Shown one piece after another: positions 1 through 11,828 of a DNA stretch of 64,000 nucleotides. The first letter of the stretch is position 1; every line of letters starts with the position of its first letter. Under the pieces are notes generated by a model. The model was not told the origin of the DNA. It made no database searches and saw only the letters and a program-made list of their open reading frames with translations. Source of the stretch: Pyronema omphalodes (taxonomy: Eukaryota; Ascomycota; Pezizomycetes; Pezizales; Pyronemataceae); the NCBI GenBank assembly GCA_024516155.1, contig JAJJXM010000001.1, positions 1,550,001 to 1,614,000 on the forward strand, written 5' to 3'. The position numbers were made by a program, and so were the translations under genes.

Positions 1-243
1 AAACCAAATGAACAAAGCCACGGAAACATGCACAAAACAAATAGAATAACAAAGGGACAAACTCCTGCCACTCATGCAAACAAACAAGTAAGTAAATGCC
101 CGACCCGACTATATGTCAACACCAAGAGGCCAAAACAACCCACACAGTGTGACTCGTGTTTCGGAACCTCCACCGGCTTCTTCCACCACAATCGCCGCCT
201 TTCTTCTTTTCTACCATCTGTCTCCACCTCCATCTTAGCCCGA
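1..243. other. 3' flank of HUL5, no gene seen
   Basis: AT-rich sequence after the HUL5 stop codon. The 86-codon frame that overlaps it runs into the antisense of the last HUL5 exon and has no protein-like composition. Confidence 0.5.
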
Positions 244-3200
244 TCAACTCAAGTCAAACCCAGCCTTCGAGTTGATCGAATACAATAGTTTCTCTTTCAG
301 CACTTTCTTCGTAGCATATCTTGGTAGTTTCAGAAGGTTGACACAAGTACCTATCTTGATTAGCTTTGTCTCTATGCAGAACGAGCAGAACTACTTACTA
401 GCCGAGCATAGTCTGGTCTGATCATCCCCAGCGTCACGTATACAAAACTTCGGCCTAAGTACCCTAAAGCCCAGTAATGGAGCTCTACTGACACTCGTTA
501 CAAACCTGAGTACATTACCCCTTTGTTCATCGTCCAATTCCCTCATGACCTCCCAGAACAACTTGATTGTGGGATGTTCCTCTCTGTCGGTGCCAATTTC
601 GTAAAGTCCTCCATAAATAGTATACCTTCGGAGATCCTCTACATCAACCGGATTAACTGTATCACCTCCCACCAATGTTTGAAGCTCGGACTGATTAAAC
701 ATCTTTAACCAAGCGGGGTTGATGATAGTCGTCAAACCCTGCAGGAAAGCTCTGGTCTGTAGTGCAGGTTCTTGAACCAGCCGGTATTTGGAGAAGAGGT
801 GCACATATTCCAATCGGTTATTGTTGGTGACGGGAATTTTACTTCCACCTGGCTTTAGCTCTCGTGTTTCGACCTTATTAGGAGCTACCTTAGTGGTAAT
901 TGTAAAGTCTAGGTTGAAAGTGCTCTCAACATCCCCATCAAAATCCATCAGCGCCATGAGATGACGGTACGTTTCTGCATCGAGGTCTCTGAGGTCATTC
1001 ACTCCGACAGCAGATGTCGAATTAGGCTGCGACCATTTGAGGAGGAAGAAAGGGGCGAATAGAAGCTCCACTAGGATTCCTTCGTAGAGACACTTTCCAA
1101 GAATACGACCGGCGAATTCATAGCGACTTAGGATACTGGATAGCTCTGTTCGTACATCGATTTTCCATGAGCGGGCGCGGTATTTAATTTCCTCCAAGAT
1201 AGTAGGGTTGGGGTAAAGAAGGCGTTCCGCGTTCTCATGGAACATATCCCTTGCACTGTAGCCACTCGGTCCAGCAGCAACGGCCTCGACATCGTTGTCA
1301 TCGGAATAATCGGCACTTGGAGAGAACGCTTTACCGCAAACGCCAGTCAAGAATTCCTTGGTGACTCCACCTCCATCAATTCCTGCTTCCTCTGCACCAA
1401 ACTTGTCGACAAACGTAATCTGGATGGGCTCTTTCAGCTTATCCCCTAGACTATAGTAGGCTTCAAAGGCGTCTTCAAACATATTATCTCTTCTGACCAC
1501 AGCATGCTGTCTTCTGAGTCGTTCCCTAGACTCCGGAGGTCCAGCTGAAGCCACAGCAAATCGCCACTGATCGGGATCAGCATATCCGTTTCTTCGTTTA
1601 GTCTGGTCTTTCTGTACAAACTCCCTAAAAATCTCAACTCGCTTGTCGAATGGGATCATGAATGGAAGGTTCTGGAGGATCTCCAAGCGGGGTGTGATGA
1701 GATAGGCTAGACCAGGTTCGGTACGCTTCTTGAGACGCTTAGCCGCGTTTAAGGCACGCCGATCTCGGGAATCATGGAGAAGTAAGGCAATTCGCTCGAA
1801 TTCCGGGTCTTCTTCCGGCTCTGGATCCGAATCTTCACCGTTGGCAGCTTGGTTTTGGCGTTTCTCTTCCTCCTCTACGACTGCAGAGATGAATCCGTCC
1901 AAGCTAAGGTACTTCTCCATCAACCAGTGGTCTTTTGGTAGGAAATGCCGGCGGGAGCTGGGTCCTGTTAGTACAGTATTGGGTAATATAGGTATAGTGG
2001 GTACTCACTCGCGGGTGTAAATAGCCTTCAGAACATCAGTGACAACGGTACGGAAGTACTTGAGCTCCCATGGGCGTCCACTATCTGACCGTTCAACCGT
2101 TCCGTTGGTATCATGGATAATGTCCTCATACCACCAGTACATAGCAAACGCCAGGTTCTTGAGGAAAACACTGAGGTTCTTGACCTCTTCCAATGGTAAC
2201 TGTCTTCCCTTTCCTTGCAAGAACTCATGATCGTCTCCAGTGACTAAGACGAAGGAGTACATTTCCAAGAATAAGAAAATGAGGTTCCATTGATCCTGGA
2301 TATTCTCAAATGATGCAAATTGCTTTACAGCCTGCAAAGCCGGGGGATACTTCAACACATCAATAGTAGTTTTCGCTTCCTTTCCGATCATATTGACAAG
2401 CTGGCAATTTTTGACCGAATTCCAGATGTATTTGACCGCCGGAACTCCGTCTGAAGTCTTAGCTACACAGAGCCAAAACCTCATATCGGTTCTTCTCGCC
2501 GGGAACACCAGCAAAAGAATTAAAGCAAACCCTGCTACAGTCTTAGCATTATCGTCGGTTGACTTGATATGCGACATTAGTGATGATATGCTCGGCTGCT
2601 GAACCAGTGATTCAATCTGAGTCTTGACGAAAGCAGGCAACGGACCCTTCTTCCTCATCCGGGAGCGTTTGTTTTCTGCTTCACTATCACTGCCGCTATC
2701 AGAGGCGGCGTCGTCGGTCATGGTGATGTCGTCGAGTCCGATTCTCTGAGAAACTTCGGTGGTTACTGATCCCAAGAGTGAACCGATAAAAGTAATGTAG
2801 TTTCGAATTCCGCCAGAGAGACTGCTATTGCTATTGGCAGCGGAGAATTTCGAGTCATGGCTAGAGATGAAAATGCTGTGTGCCAATAACCAGAGAGTGC
2901 TATCAGCATCGAGACCGGCTGTGTTCGATACGGCGACTTGGTAAATATCGACAGATCTCAGCAGTTCACATACACCTTTATCACCGAGATGTGATATTAG
3001 GTTAGGGGTCGTGAGATACCGCAGAGCAAATGCGTTGTATATAGACTCCAAGTAAGGCCCTGTCACCATTTCCAAGGGGGTTGAGACTGCATTCACCAAC
3101 TCGCCGAAGAAACCTGAATTGGGATCCGACCGTAACGTAGCCGCCGACATCGCCGCATAATAGTCGTCATTCACAATCTTCGGATGCTGTGCAGCAAGCA

Positions 3201-3705
3201 TTGATAAGAAACGCAATGAGCTCCTCATACACTCTCCATTTGTTACCGCACCCTTCGATATGACATCAAACAGCAGCTTTGCAAACCGGACTCTTAGAAA
3301 CTCCGACTTCTGATCCTGGCCTGGGTCATTCTCAATCCAACTTCGGGCAAAATCAACCATTTTATGAAGCCTAGTAACGTCCTCTTCTGTCCACCGTACA
3401 TATTCCATCTTCTTCCCATAACCCATGAAGCCGAGAAACATTCCCATCAGTTGCAGAGTATCCTTATTCCCAATAGTGGTAGCCTCATCCCATTCTTGCC
3501 TCCAAACATCCCGAATCTTAGCAGAAGTATTTCTTCCTCTCCAGAACCGTTGTATGGTTTTAGCAGCGCCCAACCGCTTCCGTTCTGCTTCTCTGGCAGC
3601 ACGTTCTTCGCGAGCGGCGACAGCGGCTAGACCTGTTGTAGTCGATTTACGTCCCGAAAGATTGACCTGGCGGGGCCTCCGTGCAGCGCCGGTGAAGTTG
3701 AACAT
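244..3705 (-). CDS. HUL5: HECT-type E3 ubiquitin ligase (HUL5/UBE3C family)
   Basis: Three exons: 3705-2009, 1957-399 and 350-244, joined by 51 and 48 bp introns with GTGAGT and GTAAGT donors. Together they close in frame at 1120 residues. The N-terminus ([20 protein letters not shown]) matches the conserved UBE3C start. An IQ-like helix ([12 protein letters not shown]) lies near residues 47-58. The C-terminal third is the HECT domain; the first splice rebuilds the conserved stretch [13 protein letters not shown]. The catalytic Cys (about residue 1088, in [12 protein letters not shown]) is supplied only by the last, 107 bp exon; reading straight through exon 2 gives a stop just before it. In yeast and animals the family extends ubiquitin chains on proteasome-bound substrates. 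Divergent to the uS7m gene across a 1.7 kb spacer. Family assignment is firm; the IQ-motif role is inference. Confidence 0.95.
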
Positions 3706-5425
3706 TGTCGTAACGGCTGTTGTTTGTGGAGAGGGTGAAGTGAGGCTCGATAGCGGTCCGATAGAGGCTCGATTATGCTTCGCCTATGTTTCGGCGGTAC
3801 TTCAACAGGGTTTCGATAAGGTCTCGGCGAAGTTCTATAATCGGGTGGCGATACTCAGTGGTTGATGCTCCGTTCGTTATGCTATGTTGGGTGCAGTTTT
3901 GCTCCTGCGTTGTATCGACCGGCGGTCGTCAGGCGTCGTAGGTGGGCGTCACTGCGTCACCGTTTGACAGGGTATTTGCGGAAGTTGCGAGCGTAGCGAG
4001 CGTTTCTCTTGGTGTAGGCTATCTATTACAAGAATCGGCAAGAAGAAGCCCGAACGTAATGATAAAAATATTTGGCGGAAGAGTGATTGCTAAGGCGCGT
4101 GTTCTGGGGAGCTCGGGGCTTCAAGCCGGGAAGCTGTGGCGGGGTAGTTCTCCAGGCAGAATACTTTCTAAGGCAAATGGAGATAAGACGCGCAGTGTTA
4201 CGCCGTACTACGCTGTCAGCCGCTATGTCACATGCGCGCTGGCCCAAGAGAGACCAGAAAATAGAAGAATTCCGAAGGCCATAATAATTTTATAATTGAC
4301 GAGGTATTTAAACTCTAGAATAAGTTCAATGGGTCTTAGTGATCGAGTGAGATTGAGGCCGTTCTGCAACACAAGTTTTGGCCTTTGAGAGCTTCATTTG
4401 AATTTTTCCGCTCAAAGTAGGACTGAGGTAATTCTAGATACAGACAGTATTATGAATTTCATGTTGAAAAAACTTGACTGATGGGAATGGGTTTCACACT
4501 GTACATATCTTGAAGAGAGCCAGGCCTGATACATTACCAGCACGATTCTCATATGGGCTGGTGATGACTGCAACATCAAGTGGAATTAGTTCAAATGGTA
4601 ATCTACTGCTGTGATACAACTTCTCTTACTTGGTCGATGAGATTTATGAAGGAAATCAATTAAGTTTTTTTTTTTTTTTGGTTCATATGTTCGCAATGGT
4701 CGTTGCTGGCACCATATTGGCCGGTCTGGAAGAGGCGGGGCAACGTATGGAAGACCTGGGGGAATATTCAAGGTCCTCGACAATAATGTAGCATGAACTT
4801 GAGTGCTCCGAAAAACTTTGTAAGGTGGTGTTATTACTACGCCATGCCTGGAGTTTCTCAATACATTTGTTATCACAAGAGACTGAAGTTTACGGTGTCT
4901 GAATCAACGAGCTCTGACGTGAAGTTAAGCTGCATGTCCCTCGTTAGAGATTAAATTGAAATATATCACCAAAATCCGGAAACTGTTATAATAGGCGATG
5001 AAAATTGTTTAAGTCGGTTTTCCTGAGCTGTATTTCTGACCTAAGTCGTGATGGAGAGCTTGGAGAGTGTGGGGCCTGGGCTCTACGGCAGAGCTCGTGG
5101 AAGCCCAGAAGGTTACGCGCGCATGACGCCAGAGATGCCTGCGCACTTGTGGCTCGCGTATGGTTGACACGCAGCGAGGCATATCAGTCTTCAACATCTT
5201 TTAGAAATACATAAATTTTAATAAAAGCCTTCTAAATTCATTCATTATCTACACTAAAATAAAAAATTGTTTTATTTACATAAGTAATGTATTGTTTTGA
5301 ACATAAATCCCTTGCATCGATGCCATTGCTAGTAAAAAGTTGAATCTCCAACTTGGAAACAAGAAACCGCCGCGGTTACAACTCGACGACCGACGCCCAA
5401 CGCTCCACGAGACAACACCGTCAAA
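3706..5425. other. Divergent spacer between HUL5 and uS7m
   Basis: Shared upstream region of two divergent genes. It contains short open frames on both strands (for example 3942-4295) without recognisable motifs, a T13 run near 4667-4679 and AT-rich sequence near 5220-5290. I see no RNA gene or clear promoter element. Confidence 0.5.
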
Positions 5426-6539
5426 ATGCCTCCACGAACGCTCCTCGTCCGCCCGCAATGCATGCGGGTCGTTCAACTTCCCGTCCGCCAGAGTCAGCCC
5501 GTGCTTCTCCGCAACTACACCACTCCCGCCTCCTCCGGCTCCGGAAACCAGCCAGCTACTCCCGCCCAGGACGGACTTCCCGGCGTCTCTGAGGAAGCTG
5601 CGGCAACTGCTAAGATCACCGGTGAAACTTCCCCAGAGATTGAGCAAGGTACACCTATCTCCGAGGTAGATTCTCCTCCACCCAGGCATTACCGGGCCTG
5701 CTCAGCACCGCCGCTGACTTGCCTTGAAGGTGATCAACCGCAATCCTGAGGCCCAGAAGAAGGCACCAAGCGTGTTGAAGAAAGACATCCCCGGATCTAA
5801 GCGCGAATACTCTACCATTGCACCCAACCCCAAGGACGACAAGATTGTCGATGCCGTTAACCTCAACGCCGCAGTTCCTCCCGCCAACCTTGCGGAGGAC
5901 GTTGTAGTTGATGCTGTGAACGTTCCGGGAGGACTTGTCCAGGGAGCAAAGTTCCCTTTACCTTCGCTTCCTCTCCCTCCCCAAGAAGCAAACATCCACT
6001 ACCGGTATTCACCAATCCTTGAGCAGGTCACCAACTTGCTCATGCGTGACGGAAAGGTATAGTCTGCGCGAGCTCTCCATTGTACAGTTTGATTGATATC
6101 TCTACAGAAAGCAACTGCTCAGTCCGTCATGACCAATGTCCTCGCGATTCTCCGTACCAAGGGTGTCCCCAAACACAACCCCCGCACTCCCATTATCCCT
6201 ACTTCTCCTCCGTTTGAGTCGCTTCCTTCCGACCCTATTGCATACCTCCAGACCGCTGTCGACTCGCTTGCACCATTGATGCGTATTACCCAGCAGAAGG
6301 GTTCCGGAGGTTTCAGAGACCCTGTTCCGGCTCCACTTGCCTTGAGACAGCGCCGTAGAAGGGCTATTATGTGGATGATTGATGCTGCGGACAAGAAGAA
6401 GGCCCGCATGAATTTGGCGGAGAGATTTGCGGATGAGATTATTGCTGTTGTCGAGGGAAGAAGCTCAGCATGGGAGAAGAGACAGGCGGTTCATAAGACT
6501 GCTGTTGCTGCTCGTGCGAACCTTAAGGTCAAGATCTAA
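5426..6539 (+). CDS. RSM7: Mitochondrial small-subunit ribosomal protein uS7m
   Basis: Three exons: 5426-5665, 5730-6056 and 6108-6539. Both introns (64 and 51 bp) are phase 0, with GTAGAT and GTATAG donors and CTGAC/TTGAT-type branches. The product is 332 residues. The first 80 or so are Arg-rich and Ser/Pro-rich, fitting a mitochondrial presequence. The S7 domain covers the C-terminal half, with YSPILEQVTNLLMRDGK followed by KATAQSVMTNVL, and ends in the typical RRAIMWMIDAADKKKARMNL and AERFADEIIAV helices. uS7 binds the 3' major domain of the small rRNA and forms part of the platform and E site. The start is the first in-frame ATG (context AAAATGCC). Well-supported housekeeping gene. Confidence 0.93.
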
Positions 6540-7280
6540 GATCAACTAAAATATGATACTGGTTTTGTGGTGGGTTCTTGTAAAATATTTTGCGTTGTTT
6601 TGGTCTTTGTTTGCTTGTATTATAACAAATTTCGTGTGGACTTCCACGTTCCTGTTAGGCTGGCAGGTAATTGTGAAATTGGCCGATTGCCTATAGTAGC
6701 CCGCTTCAGTCGAGTGAAGTGATATATCTATGATTTGAGATTAGTTAGAAGGGTATTTGAATATGAAATTTTTAGAGTGCATTTTTGCAGAAATTATCCA
6801 AGATTTGATGTGGCTTCCAGCTTCTGTAATGTAACGATGCGTAAATGCCTATTGTTTTTACAGATTCCCTCCAGACCGTGTTTGAGGTATTCCTGTGATG
6901 ATGTCTGTATGTAGTGGATCCCCAGCCACCCCTGCACACACACCTCCACCCGTTAACCACCCCTGCCTATCTGTCTCATAGAAAAGCTTCCAAAGCTCCT
7001 GTGCACCGTAGAAGATATTTTCTCCTCCTCCACCCAGGTTGAAGTTTTCCGGCGAGACCTGTCAGTATCTGTTATACCAATATTATTACGACGACAAATA
7101 AGCCTCTATCGAAACCTTATTTATTCCCTTTGTCTCAGTCGCCAACCCGCCGCGAGACACTATATCTACATATTATCGGACTGCAGTAGTCTCCGCCCTA
7201 CGAGATACGCTGCGAAGATTTACTTGGAACGCGCCTCCGTCTTCCACTTGACGACAACATACTATCAAGCTTAGTGCGTC
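6540..7280. other. Spacer and 5' leader of the RING/CCCH gene
   Basis: 3' flank of uS7m followed by a pyrimidine-rich leader of the next gene (from about 7020). No further gene is evident. Confidence 0.5.
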
Positions 7281-9082
7281 ATGTCAGACCAGCAACGAGC
7301 TCCAGGTCGAGGCCGTCGCACCCCCCCTCATGAACGATACCGCACCCGCCGCAATAGTCCTCGTCAATTCTCGGATATTAGCGAAGGATCAAGCTCAAGC
7401 CCTAGAGTAAGTTCAACTGATACCGGAAACTCTAGAAACGAGGGATCTCGATCAGCTTTGGCCAGGAGACCTTCAAATTCAGCTACAGAGTCGTCAATAA
7501 TTAGGGACAACTATACTATATCAGCCCAACAGCGTATGTCTTCCTTCATCCTTAGCTGTTGGATTTATTTCAAATTTTACACAAGCTTTTATCACATTAG
7601 CTACTATTACTGACTTGTCACTACAAGATCCTGAAGTAGCTACAACTCAAGAGCCGGTTACCAGGTTCACAGCTGCACAGTCAAATATCTCTTCTCCTAT
7701 CACAGGTTCTGCAATCATGCCATCAGAGGATTCCGTATCAGCTGCTTCTACGGAGTTGATGACTCCTCCAGGGACTCCGTCCGAAATAGATGAGTCCCCC
7801 GAAGTCATTCCAGCTTCGACTGACTCTGGCACGACGGCTGAGACAGCCGAGACAACTAGTAATACCCCTCAATATATATTTTTTAGAGAATATTTCTGAA
7901 ACCTTTATGCTAACTTTAATCACCACGGGTTCAACAGCTAATAACATTCCTTCCGAGACTCCGTTAGAGACTCCGTTAGAGACTCCGTTAGAGACTCCGT
8001 TAGAGACTCCGTTGGAGACTCCACTAGAGATTCCGCCAGAGGAGCCACAGAGGCCGTTCGAGCCCGGTCGGATTCATTGCAAGTTTTTCAGAAGAGGCAC
8101 CGGATACTGTTCCCGCGGCCAGACGTGTTGGTATAAACACGAAGCACTAGACACGACACCATCTGGTGATGCGCCCACCAATACTGCCAGCACCGCCAGT
8201 ACCGCTAATCCTGCCAACTCTGCCGAAATTTGCGCAATCTGCTATGAAATTCCAGAAAAGTTTGGTCTTATGGAAGGTTGTCCCCACGTATTTTGCCTTG
8301 GTAAATCCCTCTCCCCTATCATATATGCTTTTAAACTTACATTCATCTGTTTAGACTGCATCCGTGGCTGGCGTAAAACAGCTCCATCGTTGAATGACGC
8401 CTTCACTGATACACCACCTCAAAACATAAAGTTGTGTCCACTTTGCAGGGTGAACACACGATTCATCATTCCAACCTCCATATGGCCAGCTACCCCGGAA
8501 ACGAGAAAGGCAATAGAAAGGGGGTACCTTAATCGTCTCTCTAAGGTGCATTGTAGATACTTTACGTCGTCCTTGGAGCCACGAAGTTTTCCCAAGGATA
8601 AACATGGTCGCGTTGGACCTCACCACAGAAGGAAGCATATCCCATTCTGTCCTTTCGGAAACGATTGTCATTATCTCCATGAAAAAGACGGCGAGCCCTT
8701 CAAATTTAGCGAGGCACAGCTTGGTCGTCACATGTGGGCAATGAAAAAGCTCATGCACTTTAATGTTGGAGATCGGTCTCAACTGGGTGAATCTAGTATT
8801 GCTGCCGTTATGGTGCACTACTATCGCGAAAATCATCCCGATTCGGAAATTATCCGGCGGATAGATGCAGAGAACCCAGGAGCATCCCGTGATAATGCTA
8901 ACAACGTGAACCCCGAGATTCTCGCTAATTTTGAAAGAGCGATTAATTTAGACGAACAATACCTTTTACAGGCTGCATTACTTGGTGATATGACGGGGGA
9001 AAATTTCAATGAGGAAAACGCAGACATTATACAGTATATCTTGGATGAGGCGGCGGCTGAAAGTAGGAACACGGGTTGGTGA
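7281..9082 (+). CDS. RING and CCCH zinc-finger protein, makorin-like E3 ligase
   Basis: Four exons: 7281-7533, 7628-7858, 7938-8300 and 8355-9082, closing in frame at 524 residues. A second in-frame acceptor at 7600 would add nine residues; I prefer 7627 because a CTGAC branch precedes it. The N-terminus is disordered and Ser/Thr/Pro-rich. Six TPLE repeats occupy residues 169-192. A CCCH finger follows (C209, C219, C225, H229), then a C3HC4 RING starting with CAIC at 260-263; it is completed by splicing the 54 bp intron, giving VFCLDCIRGW, and ends in CPLCR. A second CCCH finger (CPFGNDCHYLH) lies downstream. CCCH-RING-CCCH is the makorin layout, so an RNA-associated ubiquitin ligase is likely. 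Orthology to a named makorin is not proven. Confidence 0.88.
7955..8038 (+). repeat. 12-bp coding minisatellite (TPLE repeat)
   Basis: Seven tandem copies of GAGACTCCGTTA. The first four are identical and the last three carry one to three substitutions. It lies in exon 3 of the makorin-like gene and keeps the frame, so copy-number change alters linker length without disrupting the fingers. Confidence 0.95.
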
Positions 9083-9912
9083 CTAGCTTTACTGTTTCTC
9101 CTTATTCTCGGTGCTCTTTTAGTGGCGGCGGAAATGAGGGGTTGCAGAATTCCTGGCAAGGAAAAGTTGCTTATTGTTGCTTGGTCTATTTTGTTCTCGG
9201 CGGGGCTCACGTGTGCTATTTTCTTTAAATTTGACAAAGGAAAGTACACGGGAAGACGTGGACAAAACGAGCGATCTGAGCAAAGGATACGAGAGGTGCG
9301 ATAGGCGCAAAAAAGTACTGATGAGGTGTGGAGAGGCTTCGAATTTTCGTACTAGATGAAGATTACACGCTCGCTACTTTTTGCCATTTGTATGCTTTGG
9401 TAACTTCTTGACAACTTCCCAAAAAAATTGCTTTAAATAAAATAATAATAATGTATTTAGGATTGTTGTATTTTCTCGGTTTATGTAACATGCGTACACT
9501 TGTTTCTTATTGATTCCTGCTGCCTACTCTAGTTCCCAGAGAGTCTTAAAATGTACATAGTCGCTCTTCACCATTGCTGTTTGTGCATTTGGATAAGCTT
9601 TGATGTGTTTAGTGTGGCACTATGATCACCGTTTGCACCGGGGAAAAAAAAGGAGTAATCTTTGCTTTTCTAGTAAACGTGGTATTAAGACCACCAAATT
9701 GCAGGATGATATTTAGACTGTACAATCCTGAGAATCGATTTTCATTTCGAAATCTGTAGTCTGGAAGAGATCAAGTAATAGCACTAATTTCAACCGATGC
9801 TTAATAATACAGTAGGTTCTAAATAAGAACTGACGAAAGAGAGCAGAAAGGTTAAGTATCATTGTCCGCTCCTAGCAAACAAACCACCCCATAACGCACA
9901 TAAAACCCCCTT
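9083..9912. other. Convergent spacer
   Basis: 3' regions of two genes facing each other. A 60-codon frame at 9122-9304 has a short hydrophobic stretch but no other support. AT-rich with short A runs; nothing else seen. Confidence 0.5.
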
Positions 9913-11092
9913 TTACACTGCTACTGGCCACCCGGAACTAAAATCTAAAACATTCCACCCAAAATTCTTATCGCCATCCGCATAACCAACAGTCGTATCG
10001 ACATAATGATAAACAATCTATCCCCACCATTAGCTCTTACACCGTCTCCTATCACATCGGGAAAAATAATATCATCCACTTACCACACTCCCCAAACCCG
10101 GATCCTCAAAAACACTCTGTCCACCCGGTGCATAAACATTCCCCTGACTCTGCAAGACAATCGTTCCACCTCCTTCCCTACAGCTCACACCATCCCTATC
10201 CACAAACGGTCCCGTAGCAGCCGAGCTTCTACAAACCATAACCTTATATTCCCCACCAGCGGGGGGTCTACTGGTATCAAGCCCACAACACTGCCCCTGC
10301 GAAAAGAAAAGATAATGATACTTCCCCTTCTTAAACACAAACCCAGCCTCAATATCATGAGAACCATTTGGCCAATACGCAATTTGTTTTGGTGTAGTAG
10401 CACCGTTTTTTGTGGCTTTGGTTGGAGGATTGGTCATGGGGACTTGGTAGATATCACCCCAGTAGGATCCGAAGGTCATCACATACCCCGATTCTGTGGA
10501 GATTAGGTTCGAGTCTATGGTGTTGTATAAGGAGCCCGGGTGTGAGGATATTCCTGTACTGCCGAGATCGGTCCAGGAGCCGAATGCCATGCTGCGGGAT
10601 CGGGCTATGCCGATTGTGCTGTTTTGTTTGCCGAAGGTACTGACGGAGTAGGTTAGGTAGTAGTAGCCGGAGATTGGGCCAATGATGTCTGGGGCCCAGA
10701 GATCTGGTGGGGGTTATAAGTCAGTAGGGAGCTTCTGGGTAATTTTTGAAATTTAAAGGCTAAATGGGAGATTATGGGATTTGAGCACTGGGAATTTTGG
10801 ATTCTGAATTCCGAATTGAGGGAATCATACCTTGGTTGCCAGCTTGGTCTATCTTACTTCCAGAAGGGAGTACTGGACCTTGGTAGGTCCATGGTCCTGA
10901 AATACTAGGAGCGGTGGCGATGTTGATTTTGTTGTTTGTTGAAAAACGGAAATAGGTACCATCGCTGGCACGGCGGGCTACAGAAGGGTCATGAGAGACA
11001 CCTCTACAATAGCCAGAGCAAGCACCAGGAGTCCATGCAGCAGCAAGCGGAATGGCGGTCAAGGCAGCAGTGAGGATGGAGAGAAGCTGCAT
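9913..11092 (-). CDS. Secreted GH43 endo-1,5-alpha-L-arabinanase
   Basis: Three exons: 11092-10831, 10703-10084 and 10017-9913. The introns are 127 and 66 bp; the first has a CTGAC branch. The product is 328 residues. A signal peptide ([19 protein letters not shown]) is followed by the five-bladed propeller landmarks. HDPSVAR near residue 34 carries the general-base Asp, LWAPD is restored by the first splice, DSNLI carries the pKa-modulating Asp, and [10 protein letters not shown] carries the general-acid Glu. The second splice rebuilds [15 protein letters not shown]. All expected catalytic residues are present. The enzyme would cleave alpha-1,5-linked arabinan of plant pectin side chains outside the cell. 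The next gene downstream in the same orientation is also surface-exposed, but no shared regulation is visible. Confidence 0.93.
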
Positions 11093-11828
11093 CTTGGTGG
11101 TGGTATTGATAGTTGTGGCATATTTGCGAATCTGGGGGTTTATCTACAGCTGAAGATTCGGGTCAACATGTGGGCGCAGGATGTAAGAACTAACAGAATT
11201 GGAGGTGAGTTGCATCGGAAGGTGGATGTTCGAAATAGATTTTCGTTATTTTTACCAATGAGGTTGATATTGCGCAGGGATGATCTCGGATGAATGATCG
11301 CGCGAGGCCGCCGATCCCGGGGTTGGCAAGGGAACCGACGGTGAGTGATACTACATGCTTGTGTGTAACGAAGGATAAGTCATCTCTTGATAATCACTAA
11401 ATTTTAGGTTTTTAGATGACGTTATTCCTACAGAGGACGTTTACAAAAGGCTTGAATACTCCTTGACGGTCTCAGCTGTGAATGATTTACGTAAAAGCCA
11501 GCTGACAAAGGGGTAACCCTGTTTCGAACGCTTTGACATGTTTCGAGTATATAAGCTACGTTTTGTCTTCAGCCCAGGAGAACTCGCCGTACCACCATCT
11601 ATATTACAAATATTCCTTGCAACGTATCCCTCATTACACCGATAGCTAGCTACCCGGTACATACCAACAACAGACGAAAAAACAAAGTATAAAAATGATT
11701 AACCAGAATCAGCGTCAAAAAAATAACATCTTCAAAATAACATTCTATCCAATAATACTCATACAAATAAACTTTCGACAACTAAAATTCCAAATCACAC
11801 TGACTAATCCAGCGCTTACTTCGCTTGT
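11093..11828. other. Upstream region of the arabinanase gene, no gene seen
   Basis: Between two minus-strand genes: promoter side of the arabinanase and 3' flank of the PEBP-cupredoxin gene. Open frames here are short and lack motifs. Confidence 0.5.

Noticed and set aside
3942..4295. 117-codon plus-strand frame between HUL5 and uS7m
   Set aside because: No domain, signal or splice support; overlaps the opposite-strand frame 4026-4247 and looks like promoter sequence.
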